Below, in pieces: positions 8,079-13,566 of a stretch of DNA of 16,202 nt. Within the stretch, counting starts at the first letter, position 1. Each line of letters opens with the position of its first letter. The stretch is from CAZMUQ01 sp964569845 (GTDB lineage Archaea > Thermoproteota > Bathyarchaeia > Hecatellales > Hecatellaceae), in the NCBI GenBank assembly GCA_964569845.1, contig CAZMUQ010000024.1, forward strand, positions 1-16,202, read 5' to 3'. Below the pieces are notes generated by a model. It saw nothing but the letters and a program-made list of their open reading frames with translations. It was not told the origin of the DNA and did not search any database. The translations under genes and the position numbers were made by a program.

Positions 8079-8141
8079 AGGTCAGGTGGTAGCCAAATCG
8101 GTCATCACTCCCCTTCGGGAGTAAACCATCATCCCTAACCT
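8079..8141 (-). ncRNA. Box C/D-like guide sRNA
   Basis: Read on the minus strand, a short unit has box C-like AUGAUGG (8132-8126, one mismatch), D'-like CCGA (8118-8115), a perfect C' box GUGAUGA (8108-8102) and a perfect D box CUGA (8085-8082). AGGU/ACCU can close the ends. At about 63 nt it matches archaeal C/D sRNAs. The guide before box D contains AUUUGGCUACC, an 11-base complement of GGUAGCCAAAU. As I recall, that string is in the highly conserved helix 71 region of archaeal and eukaryotic 23S/28S rRNA. The D+5 rule would put the methyl on the U of GGU. The interval between C and D' is only 7 nt, too short for a second guide, and can instead form a 6-bp hairpin (ACUCCC/GGGAGU). Confidence 0.55.
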
Positions 8142-8198
8142 ATATTTTAATTATTAGGAGGAGATTTTTAAGATTAAAGTGGCATTTAAGATAAACTT

Positions 8199-9005
8199 TT
8201 AGGTAATTGGAGGCCTATAAAATTTAAGCTTTCCAAATTGCCAGTCACGTAGAATTGTTTTTGCAGCTTCCTCGATATTTAACTCTCCACCCTTAATTAA
8301 AAAGCCTCTTTTAGCAGCAAGTAACTCTAAAAATTTGTATGGTTCTTCAGCCTCAACACCATAAGTTTCCTTCAGTATGTTTGGCATTAAATTTAAAATT
8401 TCCTCCAAAAGTTTTAAAGCTGGAGGAATAGGATTTTTAAGTTTTTCTGGAGGAATAAATCCTTTAAGAACAAGCTCATAACTGCTTGACTTTTTTATTA
8501 AGGGTAAAACTCCAGGAGTGTCCACAATAAGCAAGTTTTTATCAATTCTTACAAGTTTTTCTCCTTTAGTGAAGCCTGGTATTGGAGAAGTTTCAGCAAC
8601 ATAGTAGCCTCTTAAACCATTAATTATTGTTGATTTCCCAACATTGGGGTAACCAACAACAGCAATAATTGCAGGTTTTTCCTTTATCAATCTTTCAACA
8701 CAATTTTTAAGTTTTCGAATGTCCTGAGCATTTTTAGCATTAACAGCAACAATATCATAACCATTTAAATGGAAAAATTTGACCCATTTTTTGGTAACAT
8801 CTTCAGGTACTAGGTCAGCTTTACTTAAAACTAGTATAAGCTTTTTACCAAAACTTTTAGCAAGCTTCTCTAATTCTAGGCTTCTTGTACCTAGAGGATC
8901 TCTTGAATCTAAAACTTCAAGAATTATGTTAGCTTTTTCTAAAACCCTTCTAACTCTAAACCATGCAGCTTTTCCCTTAGTTTTAAGCTTAAATTTTACA
9001 GGCAT
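8199..9005 (-). CDS. Circularly permuted GTPase (YlqF/Nog2-type ribosome assembly factor)
   Basis: GTPase of the permuted YRG/YlqF family, which acts in large-subunit ribosome maturation. The motif order is permuted: G4 (SKAD, residues 61-64, the first residue Ser rather than Asn or Thr) comes before G1 GYPNVGKST (118-126), G2 threonine in PGFTKGE (146) and G3 DTPGV (162-166). An N-terminal basic segment and VLEKANIILEVLDSRDP are typical. The helical C-terminal part (roughly 200-268) ends in an rRNA-binding-like segment. ATG 9005 lies 16 bases after the stop of the methyltransferase gene, so the two are probably co-transcribed. The family call is firm; the exact ribosomal target is inferred. 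Confidence 0.92.
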   Translation of the reverse strand: MPVKFKLKTKGKAAWFRVRRVLEKANIILEVLDSRDPLGTRSLELEKLAKSFGKKLILVLSKADLVPEDVTKKWVKFFHLNGYDIVAVNAKNAQDIRKLKNCVERLIKEKPAIIAVVGYPNVGKSTIINGLRGYYVAETSPIPGFTKGEKLVRIDKNLLIVDTPGVLPLIKKSSSYELVLKGFIPPEKLKNPIPPALKLLEEILNLMPNILKETYGVEAEEPYKFLELLAAKRGFLIKGGELNIEEAAKTILRDWQFGKLKFYRPPIT

Positions 9006-9021
9006 AACTTACCAACCAAAA

Positions 9022-9465
9022 TTAATTTTCACCATCTTTTACGCAAAAACTTAGAAACCTATTTAAAAGTCTATTCTTTATGATGATAAGCTTAGGCTTA
9101 AGTATATGCATGTATCTCCAAGTTAAGGTTAAAACCTTTCCAGGGTCTTCAACGCCTCCTACATCAACCATTAAAATATCAACTCTACCATTAAGATAGC
9201 TTAAAATAGCATTTTTTACGCTTCTAACATCCCAAACATCAATTTGTTTTATGTAAACGTTTAAATAACTATGTAACCTTTCTCTTGCCTTAAAAATTTC
9301 AGAGGAACTTTTATCTAAAGCTAAAACTTTAGAAGATATTTTTGCAAGAAGTTTTGTTGTTTTCCCTGAACCACATCCAAACTCTACAACATTATCCTTA
9401 CTGCATATTCTTCTTTTAGCAACCTCACGGTAACCTTTAACATCATCTACAATGATAATCTTCAT
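9022..9465 (-). CDS. Small class I SAM-dependent methyltransferase-like protein
   Basis: The class I methyltransferase SAM-binding motif is clear: NVVEFGCGSGKTTKLLA, then VLALDKSS (motif II acidic residue), IDVWDV and VDILMVDVGG (motif IV region). At 147 residues it is short, covering only the Rossmann core with no obvious substrate-binding domain, and it ends in a hydrophobic beta-strand KPKLIIIKN. I cannot name the substrate. ATG 9465 (MKIIIVDDVKG) is preceded by GTGGT; an in-frame ATG at 9489 would add eight residues. It sits directly upstream of the ribosome-assembly GTPase gene on the same strand, which weakly suggests an RNA or ribosomal substrate. Confidence 0.75.
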   Translation of the reverse strand: MKIIIVDDVKGYREVAKRRICSKDNVVEFGCGSGKTTKLLAKISSKVLALDKSSSEIFKARERLHSYLNVYIKQIDVWDVRSVKNAILSYLNGRVDILMVDVGGVEDPGKVLTLTWRYMHILKPKLIIIKNRLLNRFLSFCVKDGEN

Positions 9466-9600
9466 GTAAACCACTTCAATGTGAAACATAAACTCCAGGT
9501 TCTAAGTATTTTACCTTAATAGTAGCCTAAGAGAAAAATTTGTAAAGAGTACAAGTATGAAAGGGTTTTAAATTTTATAAAGATTAAAAAACTTTCCTTT

Positions 9601-9765
9601 TTAGTAAACTCTAAATTCGTATCCGCATTTTGGGCATTTTGCCATGTTACACTGTACAACTGATGGGCAGTTGCCGCATGCAAACATACGCCCATAGGAA
9701 ATATCAAATCTAAAACCACAATTTGGACAGGTTAAGAGGTTTTGCTTACCCAATAATTTTAGCAC
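9601..9765 (-). CDS. 54-aa zinc-ribbon protein with four Cys pairs
   Basis: A short reading frame of 54 codons encodes LTCPNCGFRFDISYGRMF, then ACGNCPSVVQCNMAKCPKCGYEFRV. The cysteines form CPNC, CGNC, a lone C and CPKC, a double zinc ribbon or rubredoxin-like metal site. The pattern is too ordered to be chance, and the frame stops right after the last knuckle. The start is GTG 9765; no strong ribosome site is visible, so the start is uncertain. It is divergent from the IssA-like gene, with a 171-base spacer that holds an operator-like palindrome, so the two may be regulated together. Function unknown; a metal-sensing or iron-handling accessory role is a guess from context. Confidence 0.75.
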   Translation of the reverse strand: MLKLLGKQNLLTCPNCGFRFDISYGRMFACGNCPSVVQCNMAKCPKCGYEFRVY

Positions 9766-9890
9766 CTCATATTGGAGGGATTCCTGACATTTGATGTTAA
9801 GATTAGTTTAGATATAAGTTTGACTTTAATCCTTAACTGTTAGGGAAGTCAGCTAATTTTAGTTTAGAAGTCTTTTATTAAAGTGTATCG

Positions 9891-9917
9891 AAAAGCATAT
9901 TTTTGTGCTTTTGCACT
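9891..9917 (+). promoter_or_regulatory. Promoter with GTGC-N4-GCAC operator, copy 1
   Basis: A TATA-like CATATTTTT (9896-9904) is followed at once by TGTGCTTTTGCACT (9904-9917), an inverted repeat sharing 11 of 14 bases with the perfect palindrome at 10531. A second overlapping inverted repeat, AAAAGCA-N8-TGCTTTT (9891-9912), uses the same bases. The position between TATA box and start codon suits a repressor. It precedes the IssA-like gene and lies opposite the zinc-ribbon gene. Confidence 0.55.
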
Positions 9918-9936
9918 TTTTTCATGGGGAATATTT

Positions 9937-10518
9937 ATGAAAATATGTGTAACAGCAGTTGCAGGAAGTTTAGATGCCCAAGTAGATCCAAGATTTGGTA
10001 GGTGTGCATATTTTGTAATTGTAGATCCGGATACTATGAGTTTTAAGGCTATACCTAACACCAACGTTGATGCTTTAAGTGGTGCTGGAATTCAATCAGC
10101 TCAAATGGTTGTAAATGAAGGTGTAGATGTGGTTATAACTGGTCAGGTTGGTCCTAATGCATACCAGGTTTTATCATCTGCTGGTGTAAAAATTATCACA
10201 GGAGCTTTTGGCACTGTAAGGGAAGTTGTTGAAGCATATAAGAGTGGACGTTTAAGGGAAACTCCATTCTCCCCAGGTTTTGGTATGGGTAGAGGAATGG
10301 GAATGGGTATGGGTATGGGAAGAGGTAGAGGAATGGGTCGCAGAATGGGAATTGGAGGATTTGGACCCACCTTAAGCCCGCAAATACCTTCTCAACCGAC
10401 TCCACCAGCTCAGTTAACAAGGGAGCAGGAAATTTTAATGTTGGAGGAGCAGCTAAAGTTTTTGCAGGAACAATTAAAACAAGTTAAAAAGAGGCTTGAA
10501 GAGCTTAGAAGTGAGTAA
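9937..10518 (+). CDS. IssA-like DNMFeMo-Co domain protein with Gly-Met-Arg tail and C-terminal coiled coil
   Basis: Residues 1-108 are a dinitrogenase iron-molybdenum cofactor-binding (NifX/NifB C-terminal type) domain, with MKICVTAVAG at the start and DPRFGRCAYFVIVD holding C23; C4 is the other cysteine. Residues 114-143 are a low-complexity cationic tail of Gly-Met and Gly-Arg pairs. Then comes a Pro/Gln linker (144-160) and a Leu/Glu/Lys coiled coil (161-192) ending in KKRLEELRSE. A DNMFeMo-Co domain plus a cationic Gly-rich tail recalls IssA of Pyrococcus furiosus, which stores iron and sulfide as thioferrate, but IssA lacks this coil as far as I recall. ATG 9937 follows GGGG at 9926-9929. 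It probably stores or scaffolds a metal-sulfur cofactor. Confidence 0.85.
   Translation: MKICVTAVAGSLDAQVDPRFGRCAYFVIVDPDTMSFKAIPNTNVDALSGAGIQSAQMVVNEGVDVVITGQVGPNAYQVLSSAGVKIITGAFGTVREVVEAYKSGRLRETPFSPGFGMGRGMGMGMGMGRGRGMGRRMGIGGFGPTLSPQIPSQPTPPAQLTREQEILMLEEQLKFLQEQLKQVKKRLEELRSE
10276..10365 (+). repeat. Gly-Met/Gly-Arg coding repeat
   Basis: Imperfect tandem of ATGGGT/ATGGGA and AGAGGT-type hexamers inside the IssA-like gene. It encodes GMGRGMGMGMGMGRGRGMG and a similar run after it. The copy number is likely to vary between relatives. Confidence 0.8.
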
Positions 10519-10522
10519 AAAG

Positions 10523-10544
10523 TTTAAATATGTGCATATGCACA
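10523..10544 (+). promoter_or_regulatory. TATA box plus perfect palindromic operator, copy 2
   Basis: TTTAAATA (10523-10530) is a TATA box and abuts TGTGCATATGCACA (10531-10544), a perfect 14-base palindrome. Transcription would start near 10552, and GGGGTGA (10553-10559) is the ribosome site for ATG 10566. A protein bound to the palindrome should block transcription. This is the best copy of the motif seen three times in this block. Confidence 0.65.
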
Positions 10545-10565
10545 ATATATTTGGGGTGAAAAAGA

Positions 10566-10808
10566 ATGGCCTGGGGATGGTTTGGAAGAGGACGTGGCGG
10601 ATGGTATGGTCCATGGCCAGGTAGAGGACCATGGAGCTGGCTTCCACCATGGCAAAGACCAGGATGGTTGTTTGGTAGAGGATGGTGTTGGTGGTTTTTA
10701 GCACCCTACCTATTTAGACCATATCCAACATATACTCCAACAGCTTATCCTTACCCATATCCTGCAACTTATCCTTACCCACCATATTACCCCACTAGCT
10801 GGTGGTGA
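10566..10808 (+). CDS. Trp/Pro/Tyr/Gly-rich mini-protein without acidic residues (80 aa)
   Basis: A most unusual composition: 13 Trp, 11 Tyr and 17 Pro in 80 residues, six Arg, one Cys, and no Asp, Glu, Lys, Asn, His, Ile or Val. The N-terminal half is Trp/Gly/Arg-rich (MAWGWFGRGRGGWYGPWPGR), the centre has the sole cysteine in GRGWCWWFLAPY, and the C-terminal half is a Tyr-Pro repeat (AYPYPYPATYPYPPYYP). There is no hydrophobic helix of transmembrane type. It has its own TATA box, operator and GGGGTGA ribosome site, so it is a real gene. It recalls Gly/Trp-rich DUF5320-type proteins found beside DNMFeMo-Co genes. The function is unknown; binding a metal-sulfur particle or forming a condensate is a guess. 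Confidence 0.8.
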   Translation: MAWGWFGRGRGGWYGPWPGRGPWSWLPPWQRPGWLFGRGWCWWFLAPYLFRPYPTYTPTAYPYPYPATYPYPPYYPTSWW

Positions 10809-10814
10809 GGTAGG

Positions 10815-11339
10815 ATGGGTTATAGATGGAGAAGAATGTATTATTTGACAGGTTTACCAGGTTGGCTTAGATTTGGTTACTCTCCTGGATGGCTTGGTTA
10901 CTCTCCAACAGGATTACCTCCAACAGCTCAATGGTTAATCCAAAGTGGAATATTACCACAACTTTATAATCAAGGCTTAATTCCGACATCACCCATCTCA
11001 CCATTCCAACCACCTCTACCAGCAGAACAAGAAAAACAAATCCTAGAACAGCAAGCAAAAATGTTAGAGGATCAAATTGAAGCAATAAAAAGAAGAATAG
11101 AGGAGCTTAAAAAAACCCCGCAAAGCCAAGCTTCTCCAGCTTCACAGCAATTTCCAGCTATGATGCCATTTATACCTCCACTATACCCGCCACCAATAAC
11201 ACCATATCCTGGTCTTCAAACACCAGAAGAGGAGTTAGCCGCCTTAGAAGAGTATAAAAAAGAGTTGGATGAGGAAGTTAAGGGTGTAGAAGCAAGAATA
11301 GAGGAGCTTAAAAAGCTTTTAGGCCAAAAAAAGGAGTAA
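10815..11339 (+). CDS. Aromatic/proline-rich protein with two coiled-coil segments (DUF5320-like)
   Basis: I cannot name this 174-residue protein. Residues 1-65 are rich in Gly, Tyr, Trp and Pro (MGYRWRRMYYLTGLPGW, then GYSPGWLGYSP). Residues about 68-98 form a charged coiled coil (AKMLEDQIEAIKRRIEEL). Residues 99-136 are a Pro/Gln/Ser linker, and residues 137-172 form a second coil (EEYKKELDEEVKGVEARIEELKK). Both coils resemble each other and the tail of the IssA-like protein. ATG 10815 is only 6 bases after the stop of the Trp-rich gene, with GGTGAGG overlapping that stop, so the two are co-translated. It may tie the Trp-rich peptide and the cofactor-binding protein together; this is inference. 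Confidence 0.78.
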   Translation: MGYRWRRMYYLTGLPGWLRFGYSPGWLGYSPTGLPPTAQWLIQSGILPQLYNQGLIPTSPISPFQPPLPAEQEKQILEQQAKMLEDQIEAIKRRIEELKKTPQSQASPASQQFPAMMPFIPPLYPPPITPYPGLQTPEEELAALEEYKKELDEEVKGVEARIEELKKLLGQKKE

Positions 11340-11381
11340 ACTATAAACCTATTTTTTAAAGACTGTGATTTGTGGTATCTT

Positions 11382-11741
11382 TTGAAACCTAAAAAAATTA
11401 GGATTGCAATACCTACCACGGGAAACAAAAAGTTAAATGATAAAATTTCAGAGTTTTTCGGGAAAACACCAACATTTACAATTATAGACCTTGTTGATGG
11501 TAAAGTTGAGAAGATAAAAGTTACGAAGAATCCTGCATCAGCCTACCAGTATGGTTCAGGGCCTATTGCGGTTAAAGTTTTAGTAGATTCAAAGGTTAAT
11601 GCTGTTGTTGTAGGTAAAATTGGTCCTGGAGCATCAACACTGTTAAAGCAACATAAAATCCAAGAAATTAAGGCTAAACCAGGAGTTAAAGTAGCTGAAG
11701 CTTTAGAAGAAATACTTAAAAACTTCAAAGCTTTTAGTTAA
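11382..11741 (+). CDS. DNMFeMo-Co family protein lacking cysteine (119 aa)
   Basis: Second dinitrogenase iron-molybdenum cofactor-type domain of the block, bare, without tail. The order is typical: KIRIAIPTTGN, KISEFFGKTPTFTIIDL, a Gly-rich middle, VNAVVVGKIGPGA, and KVAEALEEIL at the end. It has no cysteine at all, and the position after the phenylalanine-glycine motif is Lys-Thr where others have Arg-Cys or Arg-Ala. A cluster would have to be held by other residues or by partners. I prefer TTG 11382, since GTGGT lies 6 bases upstream; TTG 11370 would add MWYL. Its end overlaps the convergent radical SAM gene by eight bases. It follows the coiled-coil gene by about 40 bases, probably in the same operon. 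Confidence 0.85.
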   Translation: MKPKKIRIAIPTTGNKKLNDKISEFFGKTPTFTIIDLVDGKVEKIKVTKNPASAYQYGSGPIAVKVLVDSKVNAVVVGKIGPGASTLLKQHKIQEIKAKPGVKVAEALEEILKNFKAFS

Positions 11742-12717
11742 AACTCTTATAATATTTTTCTCCAAGAAAAACTTCTTCAACAATTTTTCCCTGTCTAATA
11801 AGCTGATTTAACAAGAGTTTTAAATCTCTCTCCCCCACTTTAAACATTCCCACCAAGTCTTGAAGGCGGCAGGGTCTACGTTTTAAAATTTTTAAAATCT
11901 CAGTTTTTGTAGCCTCTAAACTTAAAGTTTTACTCTTAAATGTATATTCTACTCTTGATAAAATTCTAGGTTTCCCAAGTTTTTCCATAAAAATTTTTGT
12001 AATTTTTCTCATCTCTTCTCTTCCGGGAGGTTTAACATATTTTTCTGATGCTGGTCTTGTTGGAATGTTTAACTGGATCTCGTCAGGGTTTATTACTTCA
12101 GCTAATCTTACTAGGCCTTTAACTTCCTCTAAGCTTGTATTCAGCTTATTTTTTGCAAATCTAACAAACATTATTTGTAATGCTAATCTACAGGAAAAAC
12201 TATGTTTTAAGATTTTTAATCCATCAACAATTTCTTCAAGTAAAAAATTATCTGCTGGACGGTTTATAGCTTCAAAGACTTTTTGACTTGAAGCATCAAG
12301 CTTAGCTATAACAAAATCTGCTTCCCCTAGATTTTCTCTAACATCTTTACGGTTAACAAGAGAAGAATTTGTTAAAACTGCTACTGGCAGGTTTCCCACT
12401 ACTCTTTTAACCTGCTTAATAATTTTACCAAGCCTCAAATTTAATGTTGGTTCCCCGCTTCCTGAAAAGGTTATGTAATCTATTTCCTCCAGCCTAAGCT
12501 TCTTTAACATTCTTTCTAAATCTTTTAAAATAGTATTTATTCCTGGATAAGAAGAAGAATTTAAATCTTCAGGTTTGGAAATCTTTCTAAAAGTTTTACC
12601 AAGCTGACAATATATACAGTCAAATGTACATGTTTTAGGTGTTGGGAGAACATCCACTCCAAGAGAAATGCCTAATCTCCAAGAGTAAACTGGTCCATAA
12701 ATTGTTAAGCCGAATAT
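11734..12717 (-). CDS. Radical SAM protein (COG0731-like) with C-terminal winged-helix domain; irregular start
   Basis: Radical SAM enzyme: cluster motif in PKTCTFDCIYCQLG (CxxxCxxC), and the SAM-binding stretch FSGSGEPTLN. The last 60 residues (TEILKILKRRPCRLQDLVGM, then a recognition-like helix and a beta wing ending EVFLGEKYYKSF) look like a winged helix-turn-helix. The first normal start in frame is GTG 12657, but the conserved family N-terminus YGPVYSWRLGISLGVD is readable upstream of it to a TGA at 12723-12721. The only start-like codon close to the GAGGTGA ribosome site (12727-12721) is ATA 12717. Removing one A from the A5 run there would instead bring the GTG at 12724 into frame as MKIFGLTIYGPV. 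The substrate is unknown; context suggests cofactor chemistry. Confidence 0.85.
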   Translation of the reverse strand: MFGLTIYGPVYSWRLGISLGVDVLPTPKTCTFDCIYCQLGKTFRKISKPEDLNSSSYPGINTILKDLERMLKKLRLEEIDYITFSGSGEPTLNLRLGKIIKQVKRVVGNLPVAVLTNSSLVNRKDVRENLGEADFVIAKLDASSQKVFEAINRPADNFLLEEIVDGLKILKHSFSCRLALQIMFVRFAKNKLNTSLEEVKGLVRLAEVINPDEIQLNIPTRPASEKYVKPPGREEMRKITKIFMEKLGKPRILSRVEYTFKSKTLSLEATKTEILKILKRRPCRLQDLVGMFKVGERDLKLLLNQLIRQGKIVEEVFLGEKYYKSFN

Positions 12718-12753
12718 TTTTCACCTCTAAGCCTAAATGTTATAGTGTCGGCG

Positions 12754-12780
12754 AAAAATATATTTTTATGCAAATGCACA
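12754..12780 (+). promoter_or_regulatory. TATA box plus palindromic operator, copy 3
   Basis: AAAAATATATTTTT (12754-12767) is a TATA box that runs straight into TATGCAAATGCACA (12767-12780), which matches the perfect palindrome at 10531 in 12 of 14 bases. The layout is the same as for the other two copies. It serves the Trp/Tyr-rich gene on the plus strand. It also lies about 40-60 bases upstream of the divergent radical SAM gene and could affect both. Confidence 0.55.
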
Positions 12781-12814
12781 CAATTATTAGAAAACAAGGA
12801 TACAAGTAAAGGGG

Positions 12815-13015
12815 GTGGTAAACCTGCCCTTTGGTCTTGGTCCATGGGGCTGGTTTATGTTCCCCTACCTTTATGGAACATACTATCCATACTACTGGAT
12901 GTACGCTTGGAGCCCATACTGGTGGTGGCGTTGTAGATGGTTCCCATGGCTTCCTAGATGGTGGTGGACTGGAATTTATGGGCCAATAACACCTTGGACC
13001 TGGTACTACTATTAA
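12815..13015 (+). CDS. Trp/Tyr-rich mini-protein without acidic residues
   Basis: From the CTG at 12824 the protein has 63 residues, with 14 Trp and 12 Tyr, so about 41% are Trp or Tyr. It has three Arg, one Cys, and no Asp, Glu, Lys or His. It begins PFGLGPWGWFMFPYLYG, has WWWRCRWFPWLPRWWW in the middle, and ends TPWTWYYY. The lone cysteine sits in CRWF, comparable with CWWF of the other Trp-rich protein. The formal start is GTG 12815, but that codon lies inside the GGGGGTGG ribosome site (12811-12818). A CTG start at 12824, five bases beyond, would give a natural MPFGLGPWGW terminus. It has its own TATA box and operator. Function unknown. Confidence 0.72.
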   Translation: MVNLPFGLGPWGWFMFPYLYGTYYPYYWMYAWSPYWWWRCRWFPWLPRWWWTGIYGPITPWTWYYY

Positions 13016-13096
13016 TAAACCTAGCTAAAAAGTTAAAAATAGTTGCAGTTAAATGTTTAAATTTTCCTTTTTATACATGTTAGGAGGAATAAGGTA

Positions 13097-13555
13097 GTGG
13101 AAGACTTTGAGCTTGAAAAAATTAGAAGGAAAAAATTGTTAGAGTTGATGCAGAGTATGCATGGAGTTAAAGGAAAGTCAGGATTGAAAATTTGTGTTCC
13201 AACTTTAGGTTGGAATGGCTTAGATGATTATGTTTGTGAGCATTTTGGTAGAGCTCCAACATTTACAATTATAGATTTAACTACAAATGAGGTTAAAGTT
13301 ATACCAAATACAAGTGAGCATATGGGTGGAAGCCGGCTTCCACCAGAATTAATGTTGGAGTATGGAGTAGATGTAATGATTTGTTCAAGTTTAGGACCAA
13401 GAGCAATACACATGTTTGAGCAGTTTGGAATTGAAGTTTATGTTGGAGCATCTGGAAAAGTAAGGGAAGCTGTCCAAGCATGGCAGGCTGGAAAACTTCA
13501 ACAAGCAACAGATGAAAATGCTTGCAGAATGCATAGGCATCATATAAACCTTTAG
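13097..13555 (+). CDS. DNMFeMo-Co family protein with basic N-terminal helix and Cys/His tail
   Basis: Third DNMFeMo-Co domain, residues 29-135: LKICVPTLGWNGLDDYVCEHFGRAPTF, ending SGKVREAVQAWQAGKL. Cysteines are C33, C47, C96 and C143. An extra N-terminal helix (residues 1-22, EKIRRKKLLELMQ) is strongly basic and could bind DNA, RNA or a partner. The tail ACRMHRHHINL adds a Cys and three His, a possible metal site. GTG 13097 is preceded by GGAGG at 13083-13087 with 9-base spacing. The stop TAG shares a base with a GTG just before the next ATPase gene, so the two are translationally linked. It is probably the cofactor carrier serving the two ATPases, as in ORP-type operons. Confidence 0.88.
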   Translation: MEDFELEKIRRKKLLELMQSMHGVKGKSGLKICVPTLGWNGLDDYVCEHFGRAPTFTIIDLTTNEVKVIPNTSEHMGGSRLPPELMLEYGVDVMICSSLGPRAIHMFEQFGIEVYVGASGKVREAVQAWQAGKLQQATDENACRMHRHHINL

Positions 13556-13566
13556 TGCTAGCAATA

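Noticed and set aside
8079..8141. Possible tRNA on the plus strand (GGTGGTAGC resembles a D-arm)
   Set aside because: No T-arm GTTCRAAYC, no acceptor stem and no anticodon arm; the C/D-box reading on the other strand fits better.
9516..9719. Minus-strand frame of 67 codons
   Set aside because: Overlaps the zinc-ribbon gene in another frame; it lacks any motif, while the 54-residue frame has ordered Cys pairs.
10143..10420. Two Pro/Ile or Phe/Tyr-rich minus-strand frames
   Set aside because: Produced by antisense reading of the Gly-Met/Gly-Arg repeat in the IssA-like gene.
12745..12936. Plus-strand frame of 63 codons overlapping the Trp/Tyr-rich gene
   Set aside because: Its start lies upstream of the TATA box and operator, and it lacks a ribosome site.
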